From positions 22,681,021-22,745,020 of the forward strand of contig OX387602.1 of NCBI GenBank assembly GCA_947568835.1: a stretch of 64,000 nucleotides of DNA. The letters are read 5' to 3'. Shown piece by piece: positions 1 through 12,800 of the stretch (the stretch's first letter is position 1; every line of letters starts with the position of its first letter). This DNA comes from Protonemura montana. Lineage: Eukaryota > Arthropoda > Insecta > Plecoptera > Nemouridae. Under the pieces are notes generated by a model, which saw only the letters and a list, made by a program, of their open reading frames with translations, made no database searches and had not been told where the DNA came from. The position numbers were made by a program, and so were the translations under genes.

Positions 1-189
1 AATGGTCGAGATGCAGAGACGTCGTTGCCCGAAAGAGAAATCGCCATGGTCCAGAATAGTATGGTTCTCGAAGGTAATTCAATTATGATAGTATAAACGT
101 AGAATAAAATAAATAGAACTACGCACTTGACACTGCCCTGTGAGCTGTGAAATTGCCCATGGTATACATATCGGTAAATAGGTTAATGG

Positions 190-310
190 TGTAAAAGCGC
201 ACCAAGGGCTGGCTACCGCCTGCCCACACGCTCTCACGATCTTGCGAAGAACGATATACATAATAAAGCATGACATATCCACCAATCCATGCTATCAGGA
301 GGTTGCTCAC
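190..310 (-). mobile_element. Degraded fragment of the 5S-headed SINE
   Basis: The stretch shares blocks in order with the copies at 34410-34838 and 47410-47865: ACCAAGGGC, CGAAGAACGATA and ATCCATGCTATCAGGAGGTTG. It lacks the 5S-like head and the tail and is clearly diverged. This is recognition by eye, not by alignment. Confidence 0.45.
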
Positions 311-367
311 CTATAACCATCCCACTAGGTACCAAATTCTTAAATGGCGCACACTAGTCTCCTCCAA

Positions 368-381
368 CCCCCCCCCCCCCC
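368..381 (+). repeat. Poly-C tract, 14 bases
   Basis: An uninterrupted C run next to a degraded SINE-like stretch, downstream of the last visible stumps exon. Confidence 0.9.
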
Positions 382-803
382 ACACTGTTTCAATAAAGTT
401 AGGGTTTACCCACCTTTTCCGATACAAATTAACCACTGTGTGGGAGTAGACAAACGAATCTACGTGTTTGAAAACATGATCAAGAAATGGCTTGCTTGAC
501 AAATTTGGCAGAAATTTGGTAAAACTGAATGAGAAGTTTATTTCTATTAGAATTTGACTATGGATTGACTGTTTTTGGCATTGGTTTTTGATGGGAACTT
601 GACATGAAGCAAAAACTTTTCTTGCCTTTTTATTTTATTGTAACAAACTGCATTAGCTATTTGGCTAAGCTATAAATTTGTAAATGGGTGAATAGAATAT
701 TTTCCAAGGTATCACTGATGTGATGGCTAGCAGTTCATCATGTAGCACAAACTCCTATTTCTGAACAATGGCAATCAATTGAAACCCATGCCCGGTATGC
801 TAC

Positions 804-3800
804 CTGGTAGTCTTCTTCTGACGTCCGTGGCACCTGATAATCGTCCATTGGGCTACGGCCACGTGTGGTCTGCACTTGCCTGGCCTGCGCGGCCTGTGTA
901 ACGGGCAGCGCAAGGAACCGTGGCACCTGATAGGTCTGTGAGATTGGCCGGGGATCGCTGTACTCCACTTCCTGCGGCAGCACTGGAAACAGGAGAGACT
1001 CGTGTCACTAACCAGCAAATATTCCATACCATGTTCAGTTTAAAAAGTAACAAAAATAATTGGTTGTGAATGTGTAATCCCCAGTCAGGTGTGGCAAAAC
1101 AAAACATACAGGATGATGGGAAGGTGAGTATGTGCTTCTGGAACACATCATGATTCATCCCGAAACTGGGATGTTGCAAACTAATGTATAATCACTAACC
1201 CAAGGCTGACAGGTTTTCTGTGACTGCCCCTTCACTCATGACTCGCATGTAGCTGTACATGTTAGAGAACTCGCTCATTTGCTGCGGACAAAAAACTTTA
1301 TTAAAATTCAGAAGAGCCCAAAAAAAGAAGAACAAAGATTTCTCTACAGGAGATATCCTTTAGAACCTTTAGAACCTCTCTTGACAAGCACCAAAATTGG
1401 TTCTTACCAGAGATACTTACAATAAACACTTAGAGGTGGTTTTAAAATATTCCAAGCTCGAAAGCTAATTGGTACTTAATTGGTACTAGCAATAACCAAA
1501 CTGGGGAATTGGAAATAATTTGAAAGCTCAAAACCAAATGTTAAAAGATAATATTGGCGCCCGCACCATAAACCCTCGCAACTGTCCAGCTAGCCGTGTA
1601 TGCCCGGCTTGCTCGGCAAGCTCGGCTGGTGTGAAGTCTGCGGAGTTGCGCATGTCGCATGCCGCCTCTCCGCCAGGGCATTCGAGTAGCTGCCACGCGA
1701 GTCGCTCCAGGCCGTGTGTTGCCGCGAAGTGCAGCAGTGTTGGCATGCCCTCACCGCCTGCCAAAATGCAGTTGTTAACACTGGATCTAGGACACTTTAT
1801 ACGGCCGTATAGTATTTCTTTTTGATAAACAAGGGAAAAAAAACAAGTGATAGCTTAGGTATTGTAACCAGATATTTAAAATATTGTTTTCCGATGACAA
1901 GCAGCAAACTTTAAATAAAAAAAAAACACTTCAGACAATTTCTCTGCTAGTTATAGCAATATTTTGGCAATATGTGCATGCTGCAAGTGCATGTAATCAA
2001 GCACTTGGATTATCGTTTGCAAGTAGAGCAGAGTATTTGGTACTTACTTGTGGAGTCTCGGGTGGGTGTTTGCGTTGAGTGAAGGAGGTTAAAGTGCGGC
2101 GGAAGGTTGTGCTGGAAAGCAGTCACCAGGAAGTTGTCCAGCTGCTCCCGGTCGTTGAAACCCAGAGTCTGCCAAAAAGTCCCGGTGGCCATGATTAGTT
2201 GCTGAGAAATCCAGGTGTTTTCAAACTCTCCTTTCAGATTAGTGATTGATGAATTATTAGGTTAATAATGAACTAATAGCTACTTCACTGGTGATGACAT
2301 TAAATGAAGTTTAGAAACAGAATCAGAAACAGAAATTTACTTCAAAATGTAGAATTGAATAAATATGCATTATAGTAAATTTTAAAATTTTAAATCCTTG
2401 TAAATACTAAAAAAAAAACTAAAAAAAAAAAAAATACCTTTTAGCAATACCAATAACAGATCTAAAAAATCAAGCCTCCATCCATCTGCAACTAGCTTTT
2501 ACAACCTCGGTAAGTTGTGATCCATCTTTCCTCTTTCTAATTAAAAATAAACGTGAATCAGTGATTCTTATCAGTGACCGCAGTTAATTCACTACTCCAA
2601 CCAAACCCACCTGGTACATGAGCTGCAAGGGGTTGTCGATAGAGCGCAGCATTTGCTCCAGCTCACGCATGCGCGACTCGCACTTGACCTGGCGCTTGCC
2701 AAGTACAGTGCCGTTTCGCGTGACCGACACGGTGGCGAGGTTTGAAACGGTCATACACGCCGGAGGCACGGTGAAGCTCAGCGTGTACGGGTTGCGCTGC
2801 TTTACGTCCCCCACCTCGTGGACTGTTCCGCCGCTCGACACAGACACCAACCAAGTGTCCGTCGCCGCTGCCATCGTGTCCAGAAGAATCAGAACCTTGT
2901 TCTGGCCCTGCGCAGGAATCGTTTTGCATTAAGGCATTGAAGGTGTTTGCTATGTTCTTACTGGCCTTTGTTCTAATATTGCCTGGCAGCTCTTTAAAGC
3001 CCCCTGATAATGTGAAAAATGTGTATTACTGATGAAGCAGTTATGCAAAACTGAAACAAAAGTATAATTTTATTTAAAAACCTCTTTGCTAGTGGACAAT
3101 CAACTTCCACACCTGGCAAGAAGCTTTTTGGCAAAAGGAGCTCTTCGCTAGAACCTAGCAGTGTGTGCGTTTTCTCACCTCCTTGACCTTCTTGGGCGTC
3201 AGCGAAAAGGTGGGCTTGTCTGCAGGACGGGCTGCACGGCGGCTGCTGGCACCGAGGATTCGCACAGCATGCTCGAGGAACAGCGCCACATTGTCCTTGT
3301 CCTGGTCTCGCACCTCACATCGACTCCAGGACGACCAGCCTGGTAGTGCTGAATAACCATGATTGCGTTAGACATTTATAAGGTACTTAATTAAAATGGG
3401 CTCAGATTCAGAAAGGCATAAATAGTACCCAGGATTTAAGCGATTGAAGAATGCCTTGCCAAAACCCTAAGGAAGTCGATTGGGACAACAGTTTCAACCG
3501 TTTCGCTATAGTTTAGTATTCTGCAGGGTTATTGCAAGAGAATGCACCTAAATAGCATCCCTACTCCATCTGGTATGGTGGAAACAAGAAGCTGTAAAGT
3601 GGTCACTTCAATAAGCCCTATTCTATAAACATGGTAAATAGAGGGAACAATTAGATAATGGATGGTGCCATAGGATAGAACTGTCCCACAAAGATGGGTT
3701 TGGAAGGTACCAAACCAGCCAGATGGAATTCATTGTTTTTGCGAACTTTTGTACTGTGGGATGAATACAAAGATATTCAAAATACGTGACATCAGACAAA

Positions 3801-6800
3801 GGGTAGACGATGGCATCGTTGATTGTTGACTGCTAGAAATTTGGCAGTGAGCCCAATCGTAAATATGTGAAACCCTACGAATCAGAATGCGCTAGGCATT
3901 TGGTATATATACACAGAGTTCGATACCGAGATTTTACACCAGACAAGGATTTTTTGATTTACAATTACAGTGCACTTGAAAAGCTCAAACTCGTAGAAAC
4001 ATTTGTTTCTTGTTCCAGACAAATGCAGCTACGGCCCTTGCTTGTTGCGGCAACCCTTGCCGTCGGGGACCGGTACCTGCTATGTCGCGAGCAGTGAGGG
4101 CGTCCTCCCCGACGCCCAGCAACATGGCCAGCGCCCGATCAGCGCCGACGACGTTGTCCAGCGCGCGCGGCCTCTCCCCCAACGCCGCCAGCAGTGCAGG
4201 GCAAACCATGACTACTTGCAGTCGCGCTACCGTCGTTGCTTCAACGTCCAACGACTCCACGCTTTGCGTTAACACTCTGCAAGGAAGCGTCCGATCGTTC
4301 CATTAGCAACCAAGTGAACCAGCGTCTCCATCCGAATCTAATTAGTGAACTAGTTTAGAATTCGGTCCCTCGTAAGAAGTCAGCCTCTCCAAGTCAAAAG
4401 GCTATCAATAGGTAAGGCCTGGCCAGGATGTTTATGACCTTCCGGATGCCATAAATATTTTTACCAGCAGCTATGTTTTAATTTCTTGTGAGAGATATAC
4501 ACTTGATTTCAGATTCTCTGAGTATTAACTAGCATTTTTAAAGTGTTTATCTAATCATGAAAATGATAGTAACAATTGAGACACTGCATGCTCTTAGCTG
4601 ACAGTCTCGGCGTGTTCTTAAAAATAGGGTTATTTATCATAATTTGTATACGCGGCGAGGTAACAACTTTCGGCAACCAAGAGCTCGAGGTTGGCGTTTG
4701 GCGAAAAAACCCCAAAAAGTCTAGAAGCTAAAATGTTAAACAAACCGCCGGAATGTATTTAAATTTATAAAACCGAAGACAGGCAGATTTTTAAGCAAAT
4801 GACGAAAAGGTTCTTGTTAAACCACAGATTTTACTCGTTAGACGAATTTAAATTAGCAATGGATTATGTTCGTTTGTACAGTGTCAGGAAAAAGTGATAT
4901 AAAAAAAAGTATTTTAATTATTTGGTTTTATTGCTTATTTGTCTGTCATTTTATTTCTTGTTTTGTTTCCATGCTCATTTATGTATCCTGACATATATTA
5001 AGAGTGTTTTCAATGTAAAAAAACGGAAATAAAAGACATTAGATATTTAAATTTGAGAAAATGACATGCTCGATTAAGGGCTAGCTTCCTAAAATCTTCA
5101 CCTTTACTGAATTTGAATACATCGAGGTCGCCTGCAGTTGGAGATTGGGAGGGCTGCCCAAGAAGTGTTAGGTTCTATACCTGTAAGGTCTGCGTTTCTT
5201 CTGCCTGCTGATGGCCTGGAAGCAGGACATCAGGTACTCCACCCATGTGGTCGCCGCCCGGGACTCGAGGCTCGAAATCAGCACGATGTCGTAGCTCTTC
5301 TCTCCTGCCACACAGAGATGAGAGCGACTGTCAGTTTACATTTATTTCACCTTGATGTCAACGGCAAGTATCGGTATTTTTATTCGTACATCATCATTAT
5401 TCATTTGTTCATGCTATAAATATCAAGTCGTCTTGAGTGCTTTGAAGATTGTCAAGATGATAAAAACAGCATTCAGTTGCCCTATTTTAAAAAAGATAAA
5501 ATATATTTTTGAAAAGGTAAAAAGAAACAAACAACAGTAGTAATCAAAAATCCAGTCTCTTTCTCCATGCAGTTTTTGTTTTTTCAGTTGTACTTTCACT
5601 ATAATGAAGAACTCAAACGTGCTATAAAAACATAAAAATAACAAAAATATTTGACCTAGAATTTAAACTGACTTTTTATGTAGATGAAACCTTATTTAAA
5701 TTGCAAACGCTTGCAATGCGCGGGGCATTTTATTATTATGTACACTATAACCGTCTAAAAAATTAGAGCAACACCTGCGATAGGTGGAGACCGGGGTTCA
5801 AGTCCCCGTTCGGGCATCAATTTTTGAGACGGTTATAGTGTTCATTATAATAAAATTACTTTTTATGTCTTTTTTTTTGTTATAAGAGGAAGAATTATCA
5901 TAGACATAAGGTAAATGATGGGCTCCATGAGATATTTTGCTTCTCCCTGAGCGCAGTTCGTTCTTGTTACTTGTGTTTCTTCCGCATTATTATTTTGTAC
6001 AAAGTGCTCGGTGGTGGGGGGGGGGGGGGGGGGGGGGGGTACTTTAACGAATAGCACGAAGGTGAAGATGTACATACAAGGGACTGTCGATATGTTCAGT
6101 AAAATTGGTCGTTTAGGACGATCAGTATTGACATCTTCTGCCTGCTCTGTGACTATACACAGCGCTTCTTGATGTAATCCAAGAAGAATGACACACCGAC
6201 TTACATCCCATAAGACAATAATGGCATACCACAGTAAGACTACAACACACATTAAATGTACTGAGCTGCTTATTCTAAGCATTTGTCATCGCTTGCCTTC
6301 ACATTGTTTGAAAGGGAGAGGAAGCGGAGGACATGGGTTAAACCCACGAGAAATAATGAGTGGAACTTGTAAAACAAATATATTGTCGCCACAGACTACG
6401 GGAAATCAGCTGTTATCACCGTGCAGTTTTGCAAATTGATAGCTACAGCGAAGGATGTTTGGTGCTATCTGCTACCAGGATGCTACTGTGCTCATCGCTG
6501 TCGTTGGGGGCGCTGCGAGGACCTTTGCCTCGAGACATGACTCATTCTAGCGTGACCCGTGAGAGCTAGGGCCGAAAAACACGGCACATGTGGCGAACTC
6601 GACACTCGTCACGGCTCATCGCGGGCCGCGGTTGGCAATGTTCTCGGTTTTGTGCCCGAGTCATGAGCGCCACAGTGGGCGGAAAAGGGTGCAGTGGGTC
6701 GGTCGACGCCATTGTCTTAGAGATGATGAGTTCTGTAGAAATGCGTGATACTATTGACTTACCGACTCTTTCATAGCAACAATGTTTTATCAAGTATGTT

Positions 6801-9800
6801 TCCTGCTCTAGACTGAAAGCGCAAGGGTTATTTATAGTTTGATTTATAGAGATATTCAAATAAAGATAAGCCTGGGTAGAGCTATTTGCCCAAACAACGG
6901 CCTCTGGACTAACATCAGCTTGTAAATGCTTTATGCTTATGCTTTTGCAGACAAAATATCTGTTTTTTTGGCTAACCAGAGCAAAAGCTTATTGTTCGTA
7001 TTTGCGTTATTGTACATTGAATGCATTTTCCTAAACGTTTTAAAAAAAATTAAAAGTGATACCCACATGGAATATTTGTAGTTCAGGAATATTATTTCAA
7101 GTTTTGGTCAGTCAAAGACATATGTTATCTAGAAAGCTCGAATGAGCGCCTCGCCGAAGTAAGCGAAAACCCTATCCATTCACGCACATTATCTCAAAAA
7201 TTGCTATTGAATTACGCCCCACCTCCTTAGACAAGAACAAAAGGAACTAACCGGTCTCTGAGATGTCTTCTTTCATTTTTGGCTTGTAACCACGACTTTC
7301 TGCAGATGGGTTGCGAATTCCACCCTTATTTTAGGGGTCGTCTAGCATCACCCCTGACACACAAAAAACACACTCGCCACTCGGGAGTCTTTCTTCAACT
7401 GCGACGCGGTAAAACACAGCGCAAAACGATGTCGCCGGCGTATTTTTAATCGACACGTCAGTCGAAGCGCTGTTTGGCGGACCGAGCTAACGCCTAGGAT
7501 CGCGTCTTGTCGGCGACTGCCGGCAGCCGGGTGTCGGTCGGTGCCGCAGGGCTCACCGACGACGTCGACGCCGGTGTGGACTGGGGAAGGAAGTTCCTCA
7601 CGGACCGAGGATGTGGTGGTACAACGATAAGGGGAACCACCGCGAGCTGACGTCTTCGAGGACACCCGTCTATCCCCAAAACGCAACTCCCGAGCGTTCA
7701 AATTGACCCTGACGGCGTCATCCTCCGAAGAACTGCGTCAGCACCACGGCCCAGGAGTCAGGATACGATGCTTTGCGGTGACAACAGGTCTACGTCGATG
7801 CGGTCGTTACAAGTGAGGTAGGGTGTGGGTGATCTACGTCATGCCGTAGTTGCGTTTAATTTTAGCTGCCCGCTTCCACTGGTACACATTCTCGGCGACG
7901 TCGGCGTCGTCGTCGCTATGGCCGCGTCCTGAACTTGAACCTCATCGACATGGGAGCGTACTTTTCCCTCCCCCCCCCCCCACTCTGAGCGATTCCCGTG
8001 AACGGTGAATGAATGGAAACCGATTGAAAAGACAATTGCCTTTGGCTATCCATATACGGTAGACAGTATTTTCGGTACCCACACACCCGCTATACAAAAC
8101 ATAAATACTTGCGGCAAAATTATTATTCTTGTTGATAAGGCGACGAAAAAGATGGCGTATGATAATTGAGGATCATTCACGAGAGTTAGGTTCGATTCCG
8201 GGAAGGTCGGGCGAGGGGCGAGTGAGTACGAGGGTTGCTGTCGACTGCTGGCAGAGGCTGTACCGACGTTCGACCGAAGAGCGACAACAATGGGCCCGCG
8301 TCGTCTTCATAGCAATCACGGCCATGGCCAGGGATTAGGGCGGCCGCGCCCTCTTCTCGGGTTACCAGTAGGTACCACGGAGGCCCGGCGTGCAGGGCCC
8401 TGCAGCCCTCGAGAACGACCGGCCGGTATGATCCTGAGACCGGAGGACAACATGCGTTCACTGCGCCTAGGAGTTGTAACACCCTAATCCACGTTGACTG
8501 ACGGCCATCGTTTTTCTCAAGTCACCTTTAAGCGCATGCAAATTGTCGCCCGTCAATGGAATAAGAATTTCTTTAATGCCATCTCGTACTCTTGATTTCC
8601 CTCCCAAGTAACTTGTACCCTGGAAATAGTAATATCCTATCCTTATGCTGCGATTTGTTATTGGTTTCCTTATTGGATCGTATATATTGTAAGTCTCCAC
8701 CAGCGTGGAGACTTGAGAGTGATCAAATAATTTCAATTTTCAGTTATAATTGTCGGCAGAATTTCGAAAAAAATCCTCATTGATAGAACAACCTAGATAT
8801 ACGTTTTTTAACAAGTAAAAACGTCGTGTCTCGTTGCCGCTTCCATTGCAATCGTCCTAGCTCCTGAGTCCTGATGCTGATATATGGAGTTTCGTTTTCA
8901 GCTAGACAACACAAGTTTGTTTTGTGCCGTGAAGCTCTGTCACTGGATGCGATACTGGCGCCCATGGCAGGGTCCAGGTTCGAGCCCCACGACGTCGCGG
9001 CGCCGCGGCGTGTCAGACAAAGAGAGCTTTGTTTGCCAACCGCGCGAGGTCACGAGGTCAGCGCTCGGGATTGGTCAATTGCTGCACAGATTCGATTGAC
9101 ACGCACTTGGTACCCCATCTCACCCACGATTCGTGGAATGTGTGATGCAGCTCTAGCGGACGAGACTCGACTAAATCTTGGCTGTGATTCGGTTGCATGA
9201 GGCGATTTTTGTCGACTGAGATTCGGCGCTTTACGTGAACCTGCGCCGTGCGTAATGGAAGTCCTTTCATTCATGTAATATCTATTCTAAAGGGAATAAA
9301 AGAGACGCCATCTCTCCATGGTGCCAGGATGCTAGCGATGCTAGCTCGTACCGTCATACCGCCGCATCCAGTCCAGGGTGGCTGTTCAGAGGCTGTGGAC
9401 TCGTAACGCAAGGAGCGGAAGTGAGTTGTGCTAAGGTCGACAAAGGGATTTCTTCCTGCACCCTGACTTCCACAAGATGTCGGCTCCTCCTTCCTGTTCG
9501 GGACCAAGGTCACCATGGTCTCGGGGTGCCATCTAACGCTTCCTTGCCACGAGCCGCGCGGAGAGATCACGTCCTGGAGCCATGGGCAGGACATGCGAAA
9601 GACAGGTAGCCGTGGACAGGACATTAGGAAGCGTCCTGCCACCGCGGGGACCTAATAAGGAGTCTGCCACCCCCGCCACCGCCCCCCTGGTCACCCCACG
9701 GGCGGAAGTCACGCGGCGCGTTGACGAGCGACGCCGGCACAGCGGAAGCAGCGCCAGGGAATGTTAAACACGCGCTGGGCAGTGATTTACCAGCATCTTG

Positions 9801-12800
9801 CGTAGCGCGCGTGTGTGGTTGGGAGGGGGGGGGGAGGGTATCCTACAGGCAGTGCTAGAAACATCGGCCCGGCGGGGTTCGGGTAGGGTCGGGGCGAGCA
9901 ACAGCCGGCTTTCGTCGATCCATGGCGGCCGAATTATTGTATCGCTTCAAATCACCCTAAATCATGTCGTTGCTTACTCACTGGCAGAAATCTTTCTGCA
10001 GCTGAAGCGCCATTCCGGTGAAACAGTCAATCATTTGTACAGTTCGTGGGCCAACCAATTTGTTGTGTTGAAAACAAGATATATTCAACGGGCAGTGACA
10101 CACACACTCTGTATTGAGCTGTAAAGATCACCGGAAGTGGTGCTAACAATATCACTCATTCATCAATGCCGCCTAAGTCAAATGACGAAACATGATAAGA
10201 AAGCACTCTTAACGCCCCTAAGTCCTCCTACCACCTTGAACTTGGTAACAAGACTCTAAAGACGTAACCGAAGATGAGTTTATGCAAGTCGGGCATTGTG
10301 GCGAGGTGAAACGACTCTTTTTCTTTTATTCAAGCACGCCGACGGTTGACATCGTAAACTTTCAACTTCGCGACCGGGGAATGGGTGCAAGTCGTCGACG
10401 GCCACATGCGCCCAGAACGGGAGGCAAAAAAAAGACCGCCCAGCGTCGTAAACTGCGTCCTCTTAGGTACGCGTCGAATGCCAAGGGAGGGTAGACGTCG
10501 GGCATGGATAGCGAGGAAAGAAGATTGAATTCATTGGGATTCCGGAGCTGCGGTAGTTTGAGGATTAAATTCTTGGTTGATTTGCTCGCTGTGGGCTTGA
10601 CGTCAGCAATCGCCAATCGTCAGCCTCTGCAGAAATGCAAACGTTCTGAACTTATATGGATGTCCTCTGTAATGACTCGCCAGTCTCCGGCCCAAAATCT
10701 ACACATAGCCAGATTATTTAAGTGCCAGATTCGGATAAGTGGATGCAAAAAGTGCTCGCAAGAAGTGCATTATAAATCAATACTCGTGCATTCCGAAAGT
10801 AATGCCAAGGTCTTATGCAACAAGGGGAATTGCGTGATCGCTCTGCCAATCGATTTCAAGTACTTGCCTTCTGCAAACAGTTATGGAAGGTTAAAAAAAA
10901 ACGTCCGTTAAGTATTTTACAGCACCAGGCAACCGATCGATAATCACCCTGATATAAATTGAAAAATGAACTAAAAATGCCGCTTATGTGATGTGTGATG
11001 TGCGGGTGCCTGCCACTGGCTACTGGCAGGCCTTAGGATGCTCCAAGCCGAACGAGCAGCAGCAGCAGCTAATAAAATAAATGAGAGATGCGATGAGATA
11101 TTTATCCTGTTCTAGATCTTCGGGTCGGCCAGTGCTCACTCAGCACAGTGGCAGTCTCAACGATTTACATCCACGGTTGATGTTGAACACGATTGTACCT
11201 TCATTCTGTAAATTGTAAGTGTTTCAACCCAGTGCTGTGGAGTTTCTGGCAGTAGGCTTGTTTTGATATGCCCGATTGTTGACGGCTTGCATGCAGATAT
11301 ACACATTGGATCCACGTATTAGCATTCATCGTGACCATGCACGGCATGGCACGCAAGTCTGCCTGTCCTGCATGTCAATAGGTTCGCCGAGTACCTGCCA
11401 CGAGTTGCCAGGAGAAGGGACGACCGTTTTGTGACAGAACGCCTGAGAAACGCGATCGTAAAGCTGGGAACGAGGTCGACCGCGGCGCGGGTACCGATTG
11501 TCTCCCTGCACCCTCCTCGATTGGACCCAATCCAAACCTATGCACAGTCTACTCATATCTCTGGATACCCGACGAAAGCAACAAGTGTGAGCGTCACAAT
11601 GTGCATTCTCACATGACTTCCACTAGAACAGGCGCCGGAATATTTATTATCTAACAGAACAGTCTTGTTTGTCCATGCTGATGCACTGTCTAGAGCGTGT
11701 GACAACTTGCCCCATTTGCATGACTTAAGGACACTTTCTTTTGTTACAGAAATGATCATGCATTACATTACAAGTGCAACCCTGTAATAATTCACTAAGA
11801 TGACTCACATTGAATGCACTATTCTTTTAATTTTAATATTGTAGAGAGAAATGAATGGAATAACAATATTTAATTGAACAAATTTGAAATCTGAGTTGTA
11901 AGTGAAGTCGTCTGTCTCAACAATTGACCAAAAACTTTTAAATGTATTTTTGCCATAAGACACAAAATTTTCCGTGACAAATATATATATTTGTGAAATG
12001 AAAAAAAAATAAACATAAAAAAGTGTGAAATATCGCCAAGCTGGCTCCAGCAAGTGCTGCCAAAGCGTGCATGCCTAATGACCCGGATTATTTTTCCAAG
12101 ACGGCGGCACGTCGGAGAGCCTACAACGCCGTCCTACTACGCCACCCACTAGTTCCAAACAATTTCACGGCGCTTGTTACCCAAGTCCGATACTTGAAAA
12201 CGACTCACCTTTCGCTGCCCGCGACGTGCGAGCCGGAGCGGGTGCTGCGCGTGCAGCTGATGTCCCGACGGCACTCAGCGACGCCACAGACGGCTTGAGA
12301 AACGCGCCGATAGAATGACGGCGTCGCGACGCCATCGGCATGGTGAGGTTGTAATAGCGGGCGTCGCCAGTCGGCGTCCCGGCGACGGGATCGGGCGTCG
12401 CGCAGTACACCATGTCCGTCGTCCCAAGGAGGTGATGGTGGCCGGACCCTGAGCGACGAAACAAGACGATGTAGATCCAACCCAAATCGTACCAGGACCT
12501 CTCAGTTTTGCTGGCAAGCTTGGGAATAGAGTGTCATATCAACAGCTCATTATCTAAATCTGGAAACCAATGAAGGGCTACCCAAAGCGAACCCCTAGAC
12601 ATAGTCTTTGACCTAGACCTGTCATCCGTGAAAGCAAAGACATGATACCGATTTGAGTCTACAGTGAAGTCCACAACATGGGAAGAAATGTGTCCTGAGA
12701 ATAGCTCTGCACTCGCCTGATGTCAAACGAGGGGCAAATCTAATGTTTGAAAACGGTTAGCCACTTTATATCATTGCTGCTCTTACTTCTGCGTGGCTGC

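Larger units (their letters stand above)
5305..12208. other. Proposed large intron 3 of the stumps-like gene
   Basis: No convincing coding exon was seen. The interval holds one SINE-like element (5682-5857), a 24-base G run (6016-6039), a 12-base C run (7970-7981), a 10-base G run near 9825, and GC/CpG-rich patches around 7480-7930 and 8200-8460. Open frames here (longest 139 and 135 codons) lack family motifs and splice support. If the candidate upstream exons are wrong, this is instead upstream flanking DNA with an undetected first exon. Confidence 0.45.

Noticed and set aside
5770..5815. Possible tRNA gene (3' half with a good T-arm)
   Set aside because: There is no A box, D-arm or acceptor 5' strand upstream. 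The hairpin is part of a repeated element with target duplications.
5863..6282. 139-codon minus-strand frame with poly-proline
   Set aside because: The proline run is the 24-base G tract read in reverse; the rest shows no coding character.
10504..10911. 135-codon plus-strand open frame
   Set aside because: No family resemblance, inside the proposed stumps intron, and no splice support.
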